NCBI RefSeq assembly: GCF_011397635.1
Contig: NC_064762.1
Coordinates: forward strand, 21,167,479 to 21,231,478
From: Epinephelus fuscoguttatus
Lineage: Eukaryota; Chordata; Actinopteri; Perciformes; Serranidae
DNA: 64,000 nucleotides
Reading direction: 5' to 3'
The position numbers were made by a program, and so were the translations under genes. The notes beneath the pieces were generated by a model. It was given only the letters and a program-made list of their open reading frames with translations. It did not search any database and was not told the origin of the DNA. Of the stretch, positions 51,201 to 61,289 are shown one piece after another; position 1 is the stretch's first letter, and every line of letters begins with the position of its first letter.

Positions 51201-51876
51201 AGCACTTTTAAATGTGAATATTTTCTGGTTTCTTTATGTCAGTAAAATGAATATCTTTGGGTTGTGGTCAAAACAATTTGAGGACATCTCTTAGGCGTTG
51301 GGAACCACTAATCAACATTTTCACCATTATCTGACATTTTATAGATCAAACAACTTATCAATTAATCTTGAAACTAATTGGCAGATTAATCGACAATGAA
51401 AATGATTGTTAGTTGCAGCCCTGTTTATGTCTGCATCTGCCAGTGGGCCATCACGATAAGAGTAGGCATAACAATATGTTCATTCCACTACAGGAGAGAC
51501 TTGATGTTCTCTGTTAGTAGGTGGAAAAAATTTGTGCATACATTGGCCAAAATGAGTTGGAAAGCATCGGCACATCAGATATCAGCAAAAATCCAACATT
51601 GTGCATCCCTAGTTGGGATCATATTAGATGAATGTTGTTCACCGTGTCATTACAATCAAAATTTTATCAGACAGGCTTCAGTTCTTCCTGTGTTAATTCC
51701 AACTCTCTAGTACTCTTTGTTTTACCCTGTGCTGGGAACTCCCATGTTTAGGTCTCTTTTATTAGGCTACACACAAATAATTTGGACTGCATGTTTTCCA
51801 GGTTCCCGAGGAGGAGGAGGAGAACGAGGAGAGCTTGGCTCACGCAGATCACTCAAAGAACAAAGCAGAGGTTTAA
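42211..51876 (+). CDS. rhag: Rh-associated glycoprotein (ammonia/CO2 channel)
   Basis: Ten coding exons: 42211-42394, 47595-47778, 48421-48571, 48692-48839, 49165-49331, 49428-49565, 50120-50241, 50393-50466, 50615-50688 and 51802-51876. All junctions are GT-AG and in phase, giving 438 aa. The start [14 protein letters not shown] is typical of fish Rhag. The Amt/Rh/Mep fold, about 12 membrane helices, is visible throughout ([51 protein letters not shown]). The conserved channel residues are present: Asp176, His184 ([14 protein letters not shown]) and His340 (GVHNLHG), the twin histidines of the pore. Asn47-Glu-Thr in the first outside loop is a glycosylation site. The C-terminus is a cytoplasmic acidic tail with five consecutive Glu. 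Human RHAG has 409 residues; the surplus is mainly in the first loop and the tail. Rhag acts in the red-cell membrane, passing NH3 and probably CO2; in fish it aids ammonia and gas exchange. Intron 1 (5.2 kb) and intron 9 (1.1 kb) hold repeats. Confidence 0.97.
42395..45540. other. rhag intron 1, left part, unassigned
   Basis: No internal gene or clear transposon ends. Short open frames here lack motifs. Confidence 0.4.
45548..46035. mobile_element. MITE with 24-25 bp inverted ends in rhag intron 1
   Basis: Left atgccgtgttcacactagag and right (read inwards) atgctgtgttcacactacga match almost throughout and continue into cgac. The unit is 488 bp, with gcgac words facing each other at the two ends. 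No transposase. A duplicated target could not be fixed. Confidence 0.75.
46075..46480. repeat. Common fish repeat fragment in rhag intron 1
   Basis: Carries gcttagcatagcacaaagac followed by tggaaacaggggaaaac, wording I know from a repeat found throughout fish genomes. There is no second copy in the window to confirm it. Confidence 0.5.
46514..46815. mobile_element. Short MITE (ggttcccaactgg type)
   Basis: TCTAGA directly flanks both ends (46508-46513 and 46816-46821). Inverted ends: ccactggttcccaactggt on the left and ccagtagttcccaactggt read from the right. This terminus belongs to a hAT MITE group widespread in vertebrates. Confidence 0.8.
47845..48061. mobile_element. TTAA-flanked MITE in rhag intron 2
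   Basis: TTAA at 47841-47844 and 48062-48065. Ends aggtccagtgtgtaggattt and, read from the right, aggtccagtgtgtaggtttt are almost identical inverted repeats. 217 bp, no coding capacity. Related to the 5075 element by its terminus. Confidence 0.88.
48131..48344. mobile_element. hAT MITE with perfect 8-bp target duplication in rhag intron 2
   Basis: CTGAGCAG occurs at 48123-48130 and 48345-48352, directly outside a 214-bp unit with inverted ends tagaggtgtaaa and tagggttgtaaa. The element ends only about 75 bp before exon 3. Confidence 0.9.
49640..49950. repeat. Degraded hAT fragment in rhag intron 6
   Basis: Words such as attaatcgttgaag and cattagctgcaaaac resemble the element at 51081-51421, but much is lost. 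An A run lies at about 49718-49732. Confidence 0.4.
50802..51611. mobile_element. hAT element in rhag intron 9, host of a nested copy
   Basis: Inverted ends tagagatgcacgaaaaaatc and, from the right, tagggatgcacaatgttgg. The flanks gttttgag and gttgggat agree at five of eight bases, so the duplication is decayed. A second element sits inside (51081-51421). Confidence 0.65.
51081..51421. mobile_element. hAT MITE (ggctgcaac type), nested
   Basis: Left ggctgcaacgattt and right (read inwards) agggctgcaactaac are inverted ends of a family very common in fish, with gatta/aatcg words just inside. It lies wholly inside the 50802-51611 element. Flanking tttat occurs on both sides. Confidence 0.7.
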
Positions 51877-52872
51877 ATATCTGTTCACCGTCCACTGAGC
51901 TAGAGACCAAGGATCATTAATCAGCTACATCATATCTGCAGATATCAATTTGTCAACTATATTCATGTGATTAAAACAACAGATGATTTGCTCTAGTCGC
52001 CAACACAAGTCAATTTTCAAAAAGTTTTATAAGCAAAGATATTTTATGGATACAGCAGTGTATTTTTCCATTATAGTAAATTTGTACTTAGGATGCACAG
52101 TGGAAGTTTCACATGCAGCGTCTCAAAAACATACATGAATATTTGGTTAATCCCATTTAGAGTTTGAATCAGGGACCTTCAGGGATTTATTTACACTGAA
52201 AACTGTGATCAGTCATTTCATAGACACAGTGCGTCGCACCATAGATTCATTGCTGACACACTTCCATAAGCTTTTCCTTTATTTCATTTTTATATCATTA
52301 AAAAAAAATATTATAGCATGTTTTAAGATATTAGCATAATGTTTATTTTTCCTCATACATTCTCTTATATTTCCATACGTCTGGCACATGTATTTCTGCC
52401 GAGGCTTTCAGGTCAAAGAGAGGGGTTAAACCTGCTTTGACCTGCCGCTTCACGTCACCTCACTGGAGCCCAGTCCTTCTGCAAGGAGTCGGAGTCAGAC
52501 TGTGTGAAAGCAGCAGTGAGGCTCTGACATGGGCAGGGATAGTTGCATGATACGTTACTAATGACGCCTAACGTTGCTCACCTCCTGATCGTTTTCTATC
52601 TATCTGAGGGCAGCTGTACAGTTTGTGTAATGCAATGAGGATGAACACATTTAGCATTAGATTGGCTGTCACTTCACAAGCTGAAGTTCTTTTTTTGTCT
52701 GCTTTCTATTTACATCCGATGTATTCTTACATGTACATACACTTTGTCTTTTAAATGGATTGACATGGTCAGTTTTGTCAAAGCCCTGCAATGCCTTAAA
52801 AAGGAATTCAACGGGAACTCACATAATGATGAATATTAAATGTCTGGCGTTTATATGAGGTGCAAATGTGAC

Positions 52873-52878
52873 AATAAA
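52873..52878 (+). terminator. rhag: Possible poly(A) signal of rhag
   Basis: AATAAA about 1 kb after the stop codon (followed by a second overlapping one), implying a 3' UTR of about 1 kb. 51877-52860 has no other feature. Confidence 0.5.
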
Positions 52879-53469
52879 TAAACATTTTAACCATCTTTAT
52901 TGTACCATTATATCTTTTTGACCAGTTTTCTCTATTGGTGAGCGACTGTTGAATTCTACTTTTTGAGCTTTGAACCGTCACACCTGCAACAAACCACCTT
53001 CATATATCAGCAGATATGAGAGCAGCCATTTCTTGCCTCTCAATATCTTTTCGAGCTGCATGGTGTTGGAGTGCAGAAGGACAGGTTTCATTAAAACATA
53101 TGACTGCAGGGCCAAATGGAACTGACTACACACACAGTAATGTTAATCAATATTTTTGTTTGTCAAATGATTTATGATGCCCAGAACACATCAAGATTTT
53201 GTATTTTTATACAGTGGGTATGTGCTCATATGTGTACAATATACTAATACTGTCATAATAAATATGTTTTTGTATGATACCAGTGTTTATGTGTGTTTTT
53301 GTGGTAGTAATCCTGCAGATATTTGTCTAATAACTTCCTTACATTTGATTGTGACTTGGCCCAATTCAGTGAGTCATAACTTACTCATGATATCTTGCAT
53401 TACATTAGTGGATATTCATGCTGGTGATTCCCTGTCTTTTGATCTAGAGTCATGGCAGGCTGGCATTTG

Positions 53470-53610
53470 AGGTTTTGAGTGGAATATCCAAAGAACTATT
53501 TTATGGCCTTCAATGAAATTTGGTTGAGACATTCATGCCCTTCTCTAGATTGACTGTACTAACTTTGGTGATCTTCTGATTTTTCCTCTAGCACCACCAG
53601 TAGGACAAAA
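53470..53610. repeat. Common fish repeat fragment
   Basis: Contains ttcaatgaaatttggttgag, agacattcatgccc and tttcctctagcaccacca, wording I associate with a repeat very common in perch-like fishes. Assignment is from memory. 52900-53465 holds nothing else clear. Confidence 0.5.
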
Positions 53611-53776
53611 TGTATCTAAAATACTTTGGTTTATGACCAAATACCTGCATAACGAATGACATAACTATAAGCATGAGCTGTAATTTGTGTTTCGCACTAA
53701 TTTGTGGAGCTCAATGCATCAGCTAACAGTAGTTTATCACAATATATGGTATCAGCATAATGTCAAAATATCAGTA

Positions 53777-54485
53777 TTCGGGAGTAACTAGTTACATGTA
53801 GCTATTACATGTAATTAAATTACACAATTAATGTAATTGTAATCAGTTACAGTTTTTAATCAAATTACAATTACTGATCAAAATGTTGGTTATTACAAAT
53901 GGGGTACATTTGGATATATTCTTATTGGTAAAAAGTTTATATGTAGAATAAAACATTCATTCTGTTGCTTTGCACCTTTTTGGCTTGTAGGAATGCAAGT
54001 ATAGCCTATTTTCAGACATTTTCAGCTTTACAGCCCAGTTTCAGACATCTGTTAGAAAAGTCATCCAAAAGTAATCAAATATAGTGATTGCTAAGATTAA
54101 GTAATTAAAAAGGTTACATTACTCATTACATTTTAACAGGGTAACTACCAATTCATTCATTCATTCATTCATTCATTTCCCGTAACCCCTCTTGGCCTAT
54201 CCCGGCTAGCATTGGGCGAGAAGCAGAGTACACCCTGGACAGGTCACCAACACATAGAGACAGACAACCATTCACACTCACATTCACACCAGTTAACCTG
54301 CATGTCTTTGGACTGTGGGAGGAAGCCGGAGTACCAGGAGAAAACCAATGCTGACAAGGGAAGACCATGAAAATTCCCTGGGTTCGAACCCCTCACCCTG
54401 GGTTCGAACCCCAATGCTTACCACTGCAGCACCGTGACGTCTGTAACCTATTAGATTTCAAAAGTAACCTCCCCAAATTTGCTAA
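53777..54485. mobile_element. DNA transposon remnant split by a retroelement
   Basis: The left part has gggagtaactagttacatgt and many taattacaatt words; the right end near 54440-54475 has gtaacctattag and caaaagtaacctcccc, the inverted type of terminus. The middle (54150-54440) is an unrelated retroelement fragment. Confidence 0.6.
54150..54440 (-). mobile_element. Retroelement 3' fragment with (ATTC)n tail, copy 1
   Basis: Starts with five ATTC units (minus-strand tail GAAT), then shares long blocks with 61630-61940: attgggcgag, ggacaggtcacca, acacatagagacagacaacc, attcacactcacattcacac and cctgcatgtctttggactgt. This is a very abundant fish repeat that I take to be the 3' end of an RTE-type LINE. 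It lies inside the 53777-54485 element. Confidence 0.7.
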
Positions 54486-54489
54486 CTAA

Positions 54490-55300
54490 TAACCAGAAAC
54501 ATATGTTTGAGATTATTTAAATGGGGGTCACATTACATAATTTGTCCACCAGAAAGAAATGTCAGGTTTATTATTCATGTCCCATATGTAGGGCATTGTA
54601 CTACAGATTTAAGAGATCTTTATCAAAATTTGTGTTTCTTTATTATAATTTAAATTATAACTTTCATCATCAGTATTTGTTTATGGTAAAAAAAATAATA
54701 ATAATAATATTGGTTGATATATTTTCAATCAGTAAAATATCATATTAAAAACCTAGGGTCAGCTAATTAGCAAATGAAGCATGCTAGCAAGCTAAACTGA
54801 GATGATCACCATGGTAACATTAGCTTAGCCAACGTGTGAAAGATATGATTAGCATACTGACGTTAACTTTTAGGTCACCTCATTTATATTATGCTAATTA
54901 GGGTATACAATCCCAAAATGACCTTAGTGTTGAGTCTTTCTCTCTCCAGCAATTTTAACAAATCCTGACCGTCATAACTTTTATGAAGATATTATTTTTT
55001 GGCGAGCTGCTGTATTGGACTGTATTCATTTTAGCTAACGTTACCTAACTTAAGTTACTAGGATAATAAACGAATGTTAACAACGATAATGCTAGGTCTA
55101 TAGTCTGGACAGAAACGTGACAGGTGACGTTTTTAACTTCTTCCCAGGGGGTTTATGGTCATTTTCAGGTCGCTAAAGATAAAAGTCGTCGAGCAGAAAC
55201 TATTTATTATCTTTTAGTTTACAGCTTTAACTCACCTGTTCAACAAGTAGTGGTAGCGCACACATCAGTTTACATGCTGTGTCTCTCCTCACCGCTTGAG
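54490..55300. other. Upstream region of the SR-like gene
   Basis: An AT-rich stretch with an AATAAT run near 54692 gives way, from about 55240, to more GC- and CpG-containing sequence (gcgctgtgctgtgcgcgagc) just upstream of the gene start. That fits a housekeeping promoter without a TATA box. Confidence 0.4.
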
Positions 55301-55509
55301 GCGCTGTGCTGTGCGCGAGCTGTCGGCCGTTTCCCCTTGTTTTCAACGTAGCTAGCAGCGGTGCATCATGGGATACAAAATGTCTCCGAAGAGCGCCGGC
55401 TAATGCTAATTTACGAGAGATAACTGCGAATAAAAATACATTTAGTCATTTTTTCAGCGGTTGAAGTGTCTAGATATATCTGATATATTAACTACGTTTC
55501 ACCGTCGCC

Positions 55510-58500
55510 ATGGTGAGTAACGTCACAGCATCTCTTCTTCCGCCAACGTTAGTTTATTTAGTAGCATAAAGCGCAGTTTAGCTTTAGCTTACTAAACGTA
55601 GCCTTGTGTAGCGTTAAGCACAAGGGAAAGGACAAGTAAGGTTCATTCTCTTTGAGTGTGTAACCAGACTTTGTTTAACAAAGCCACGGTTACATGCATT
55701 CGGTTGACCATTTTAAACGGTTATGTGTAGCTTTGCAGTGTGTAACTAGCGCATTCCTAACGGAGCGCGGATCAGGGCGCGTTCAGTCGGTACGATACGG
55801 TTTCCAATTGAACAGCATGTTAACTCGCTATGATGTAAAACGGGCATTGAGGTACCTTTTCTCTCGCTTGGTGGGTGTGTCAGAGGTGAAACCCAATCAG
55901 CAGCGACGTGCATGCAGCACCCCTGGATCTCTCTTGGTTTATCAGCAACCAAATAGAGAGCAGATGATCTATAAGGTAGATTGTGGTGCTGGGCCGTCTA
56001 TACTATACATTGGCCTTCATATATGGACTCAGGATCTTAGGGTGCAACTAGAATACACTGACCAAACTGCCCTAATTTAGGAGGGAAGGGAAATCTTTGC
56101 TGGCCCTCCTCCAGCGAGCCTCTGTAATCTGATGGACCCCTACACACTGGGAAGCCTTATCTTAATACAAAGATAGAAACCAGTTTATAAAAGATGCGTA
56201 GAAGGTTTAGAAGTTTACAGAAGTTTTTACATACCTATGAAGCGGTCAAATAAGGTGACACAAATGTTGCTGTAATGGTTGTTGTATACAATCTGATGCA
56301 CATTCTGCTATGTACATTGTGGGGATTATAGATTAGTAAATTTCTTAACATCGAAATAAAGTCACAAAAGCAACTGTATTGTTTGCACGTTCATTTTTCA
56401 TCAAAGTCAGGACATCTCCAATAATAAGAGCACAAGCATATCGATCTGGAGCTTATTTAAATCTGTCTAGATGTCATTTAGTAATTGCAGTCTTTAGGAA
56501 GGCTGCTAAAAAAAATAACCAGTGAATGTACTGTAGGGATGTTCAAATGACGTGGTCTGCAATGTGATTTTTAAGACATATTTGTATCTTTTGCTTCTGC
56601 AGGTATTATTGTGGACGGGCACTTTCATTAACTCTTCTACTCCAATTTAGTCCTTTACATAAAACTTCAATATCATAACAAGACAACAGTGACCAGCATT
56701 AATTATAGGCCTGGAATTCATGATAAAATGATTAGCTTGTGTAGATTGTAACACAGATCGAAGTTAAGCGGTGGATCATCCTTCACCTTAAGTGGTTGCC
56801 TTGTCATCCTGAGATGCCAGGCAAATGTTGAGTCACTGTAATTTGAAACCACAGTTTCCACACTATCCTTCACTCCACTGGGTTGTTCATTGCTATTCTG
56901 GAAGGCAAGGGCACCGACTGTAACATCAGACTTATTTTGTATTGTCAAACACGTTTTTAAACTTATTTCAATAGGTTCAAAAATTCTTTGAAAAGAACTT
57001 ATGGCCCTCTCTCTCTCAGCTGCTCTAGTTTCAATGCTCATGTAACACAACCGGGTGATCAAAGCACCACTGGTTCTGCTTAAAGCTAAATCCAAATGTC
57101 CATCTTCTGGACATGGGGACTGAGCCCTCGTGGACTTCAGTCGTACGTAGTGTAACACGCTCACTCACTGCCATCACGAAAGGTCTGCGAGGGCAGAAAC
57201 TGCAAGCTGCTGAAAGTTGGCCCTCAAGCCTGTGTCACTCGCTGCTGCAGAAACGTTTGAGCAGTCACATCAAGTTTACTCAATAAAGTTGAAGCAATTT
57301 TGTAGCCTATGTATTTGGCATCGTGCAGTCTATAGGGTTAGGCTGCAATAACAAAATGCATTTGGACTACTTCCATATTATTTTGGCCTATATGATTCAA
57401 GCAGCATTTTAATGGCTTCAGTAACTGTTTTACACAGTTCAGAACTTTTGTTTTCTTGTTCAGCTACAACGTTGCATCTGTTTTGCAACGAATTGTGAGC
57501 AATTAAATCAGTGAAGTCCAGTGAAGTCTGCACCCTAGACTCCCTAAAAGTCTGCAGAAAGTCCGCTTGAGGTCCCTGTCTCTGTGGACTGGATGCATTG
57601 TTTATTTGGACAGTCCTTGGCACTCCCAGACTTCCTGGGAACTCGCTGGAAAGTTTGCGAGTCTGAAAATGCGGTAAATTCTGTGTGTTCGGATTCAGCC
57701 TAAATAAACCCTTTGCAACGTTTTCTCGGGGCTGAACGCAACACATTCCAGATTTCAATGAAAACAAACATCTCCCATCATATTCAGGATGCAGTCACAC
57801 TCAAACACATTTGGCGTGAATCTTTTTTCTTTGTTTCTAGTCAACGAAAGCGGAATGCAGAGTGTCCAGCTCCAGCGACAAAACAGAAAAAAGGAGGAGA
57901 TCAAGGAGCACAGGCAAGAGCTGACACTTGAAACTCCCCGTCACATTAAATACTTAGGTGGTGTTCAGCCACATTGACTGTGTTACTGTTGTTCTTCTCA
58001 TTTTCACCACTGTCTCTTGTTAAATGTTGTTTGCATGTAACGTCAAAGAGAATTGTTAACTGTTTTTACTCCTGTTTTTTCTCTTAATCTTTTTTCTGAT
58101 CATCTTTTTCCCAGTCTCTTCCTCTAATTGTCACTCCCTAAGTTGTATTTTTATATTTGTATAGTGGAACCAAGGGGGAATATTTGTTACATAGGTCTAA
58201 AGTAATATCATCAGTGCATGAGGTCTTAACAAGATGTCATCTTCTCTGCACAAATACAAAAGAAGGTTTATCTAGATTTTTGTCTGTCTTCTGTTTATTC
58301 AGGACAAGAAAAAAGCAAGCGTAAACGCAGCCGCAGTAGATCTTCCTCATCGTCCTCTTCTAGTTCATCCTCCTCATCTTCATCCTCATCGTCCTCTTCT
58401 TCATCGGGTTCATCACGCTCATCCAGCCGCAGTCGGAGTAGCTCTAGCAGTAGCGGTAAGTGTATCTTTAAAGTCTGCCTTTAAATTTTGTGTTTTGTAA

Positions 58501-59283
58501 ATCCACACACTATATCTAAGTGTATCATCATAACCGTGCCAATATCCATGAATTGATTAATTGAAATATACATTGATGTGTTTTGTTGTGTTCAGACTCC
58601 CGCAGTAAGTCCAGAAAGCAGTCGAAGAAAAGGAAAAAGGAGAAACAACACAAAAAAGTAATCTTGTGCATTGTATCTCACGTGTTTATAATTTGAGGTG
58701 ACTGAAATGTTTTATTACTGAACACTGCTGAAAACTGCGTCCAACTTGTTTTGTGTTGTGGAGCAGAAAGGGAAGAAAGAGAAGCGACACAAACGCAAAA
58801 AAGAGAAGAAATCAAAAGGAGAAGAAAACACAGGACCTGTACAGATCTCCAAGGTAACTGCAGATTAAAGTCCCATCAGATAAAAAATAATCATCTCACC
58901 TGTGTGACCAAAAATACATCTTTCACATTATTCTAGTCCCTCTTACCCTTTCCAGTTAAGTGTCACCATTTTGTTTTTGACTTCCATTCAATTAATTTCA
59001 CTCAGCTCTTAAAACAAGTCCCTTTAAACTTAACTTTGCTTTTCTTTCAGTACTTGAAGGACAAGAAAAAGGGCAAGTACAGCATGATTTCAGGGAAGAA
59101 GATAAAGATGAAAGTAAAGAAGTCGAAGAAAGACAAACAGGTAATCTCACATCCCTGCCATCAAGTAAGCAACCAAGTGTATCTGTATAGTTTGTGGATG
59201 GTTTATATTTCCCTTTTTTTTGTCTGTCACAGCGGGATAAAAATCGAGCAGAGCTTCTCGAGTTCTTGAACTCTACCCTGTGA
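55510..59283 (+). CDS. Serine/arginine- and lysine-rich nuclear-type protein, unrecognised
   Basis: Seven coding exons: 55510-55512 (only ATG, before gtgagt), 57841-57913, 58303-58455, 58596-58657, 58767-58853, 59051-59140 and 59233-59283. They give 172 aa in one continuous frame. Exon 2 keeps the frame only if it ends before gcaaga at 57914, a GC donor with a good CAG|GCAAG context; reading on meets a stop. Residues 18-38 are basic with RS/KR pairs. Residues 39-60 are 22 serines in a row, followed by an SR-rich stretch to about 83. Residues 84-121 are lysine blocks like bipartite nuclear signals. The C-terminus (127-172) looks like a folded or helical piece: YLKDKKKGKYSMISGKKIK and, at the end, RAELLEFLNSTL. 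The composition suggests a nuclear, perhaps RNA-processing, protein. I considered ARL6IP4, FAM133, RP9 and SREK1IP1; the overall style is alike, but none matches at the ends. Confidence 0.85.
56718..57164 (-). other. Possible minus-strand exon or relic (downstream piece)
   Basis: A long open frame of 148 codons that starts at GTG, not ATG, right after a stop. So it would have to be an internal or last exon. Hydrophilic, with no motif I recognise. It lies inside intron 1 of the SR-like gene together with the next entry; composition is even and not repeat-like. It could be part of a nested gene or chance. Confidence 0.25.
57378..57767 (-). other. Possible minus-strand ORF, 129 codons
   Basis: Open from a true ATG (MFSLKSGMCCVQPREN) to TAA, ending LLESYRPK. 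It lies inside intron 1 and starts 73 bp from the plus-strand exon 2. Possible donors exist, such as gtaaaa within the codons near its end, which could join it to 56718-57164. No domain is recognised. It may be a small nested gene, a lineage-specific gene or noise. Confidence 0.3.
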
Positions 59284-59606
59284 TGCCACTGTTGACGGCA
59301 GTGGTGGAGCCCGGGCTTGGACAGCAGAACTCAGGAAACAACAACTCCGGCCTACCGGGTGAACAACAGTGAAGAGTTTTCTGAGAAAGAGACGATGATT
59401 ACGACTTGAATCGACACACAGGGGCAGCACCAAGCCCGACAGAGTGAAGGAGCTGTAGCTCTTGTAGGGAAGTGAGATGCGTTCAGACCACTACCTTAAT
59501 TGTCATCATGCTACTGTTTAGGTGGCCAATTCTTCAGCTTGGTCTTATAGATTTTGTAATATGAGAAGTGTTTATGTTGAGCAACGTAATCGACCATTTT
59601 TAATCA

Positions 59607-60664
59607 ACTACGGTTACATCTACACTAAAGGCCAGAACACACTAGGGCCGCTACTACTTTTACTGAAAGATCTGTACTTCTTCCTCCTTTGCATTAGCTT
59701 AAAATCAAGTGTGGAGAGCTCGTAATTAAACTTCATTTCTCACCCGTAGAGCCAATCGCTAGTATCTTTTTGGCCATTGTCTTTATAATGACGGGATTGT
59801 GGGTTGTTAAGCTTGGGAGATGTCGCGACATCAGCAACGAGGCTCTCCTCGTCCAGTCTTTGTCACAAAAAAAACACAGCAACAGCTGCAGTACTCTTTA
59901 TACATCCTTGGTGAGGAGAGGAGTCGAGCAGCTATCGGAGCAGGGAAAAAGAGCTGTTGTGGGAGCTGGTATGTACACGCAGAGAGCATTTAATTCTGGG
60001 GGCAGCGAGGCTTGAAATAGGACAGTGGTGTGAAGTGCCACTCTAGCACGTCACGTGTCATGTCTAGCCACCGCCGGTGTAGAGTTGGACATAGAAAATA
60101 CTGGGGCATATTTTGTGACGTGCAGCGTCTGCCACTGGTGTGTTTTGGCCTTAATACGTTTTTATTTTAAAAACGCATAACTACTGCTTACCTCATTTTA
60201 GTATAAAAACTCTGGGTTTACGTTTCAGTCTGGACTGGTGGAAACAGATTTTTGGAATCGATGACGCAGACGCCCATATTCACTTCCCAAATGGGTCTTA
60301 TCAGTTACGATGTGTCAAGCCAGAACATTACAACTAGGTCCACATACCTTTTGTGATTATGTCACTCCTCTCCCGTCGCCATGGCTTCCTCTGGCAGTGG
60401 ATAATGATCCCAGTGCTGCTCTAATATCAGTGATATGTCGCCCAATCTGTCTTCCGCCATCTTCAACGCCTTGTGCTCATGTCCTACTTTCAGTAACAGC
60501 TCCATCTCGTCATTGATCCAAGCAAAGAAACCTCTAGTCCTAAACCAGACAGTCTGCTTCCTGTTTCCACCAGTATGCACATGGCCAGTGTACACCAATG
60601 GTCATGTTGTTTTAAAACAGCGTTTTAAAACAAAAACCATATCAGTGTGGATGTAACCTACGTC
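59607..60664. mobile_element. DNA transposon (ggttacatc-type ends), host of a nested element
   Basis: Left end acggttacatctacac and right end, read inwards, aggttacatccacac are inverted. After removal of 59629-60151 plus one TAA, the left end continues taatacgtttttattttaaa, which pairs with tgatatggtttttgttttaa read from the right. This confirms both the borders and the nesting. The interior has no readable transposase. Confidence 0.8.
59629..60151. mobile_element. Nested MITE with 3-bp TAA duplication (Harbinger-type, proposed)
   Basis: Ends aggccagaacacactag and, from the right, aggccaaaacacaccag are inverted repeats; TAA stands on both sides (59626-59628 and 60152-60154). A TWA duplication suggests PIF/Harbinger. 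It is inserted about 22 bp inside the left end of the 59607-60664 element. Confidence 0.8.
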
Positions 60665-60669
60665 AGATG

Positions 60670-61285
60670 AGGCCAGTAACCACCAGCTTCTCAGCTTTGC
60701 TTGTGATTTGAACGTATGCTCACCCCTTTCAAAAAGTGTTCTACCAATTGAGCATCTTACTCTTTCAACATTGTTGGACTCACAATGGACCAGATATATT
60801 GTCTTTTTCCTTGTCAAAACCTGAAGCCTACAATACCCACACTGCAACTCCAACTGCCTATAGTTTGACTGGAAATTCTGGTAGCTAGCCGAAGCAGAAA
60901 TGAGCAGCTACATAGGTCTGATAAATTCTTTTTAACTCAATGCCCTCGGATTTTTTTTTTTTATTTTCAAACATCAGCTTTCAGCCCCAAGCGACATCAT
61001 TTGATGCAATTATTCTCACGCAGTTCCCTCTGCAGCCACAGAAGTCTCTACGAACTTTTACTCTCATATATGCAGTAGTGCTCCCCAACACCTGTAAACA
61101 GACTTTGATGTGTAATATGAGTTTCTTTTTTTGTTTACCTGCTGGTTCTGTCAGTCATTCATGTCAACTGTACTACATGTAGGACTGCCCATACTTTTTT
61201 TGTAGATAAGTAACTGTAATGCTTCCACAGTAAATGTTGGCTGTGGGAGCCACATTGTTCTCATTGTGTACTGATAAAATAGTAT
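60670..61285. other. Unassigned sequence
   Basis: Short open frames only. Nothing recognised. Confidence 0.4.
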
Positions 61286-61289
61286 TTAA

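Noticed and set aside
55694-56080. 128-codon plus-strand open frame in intron 1 of the SR-like gene
   Set aside because: No recognisable motif, and it is skipped by the splice model that keeps the gene in frame.
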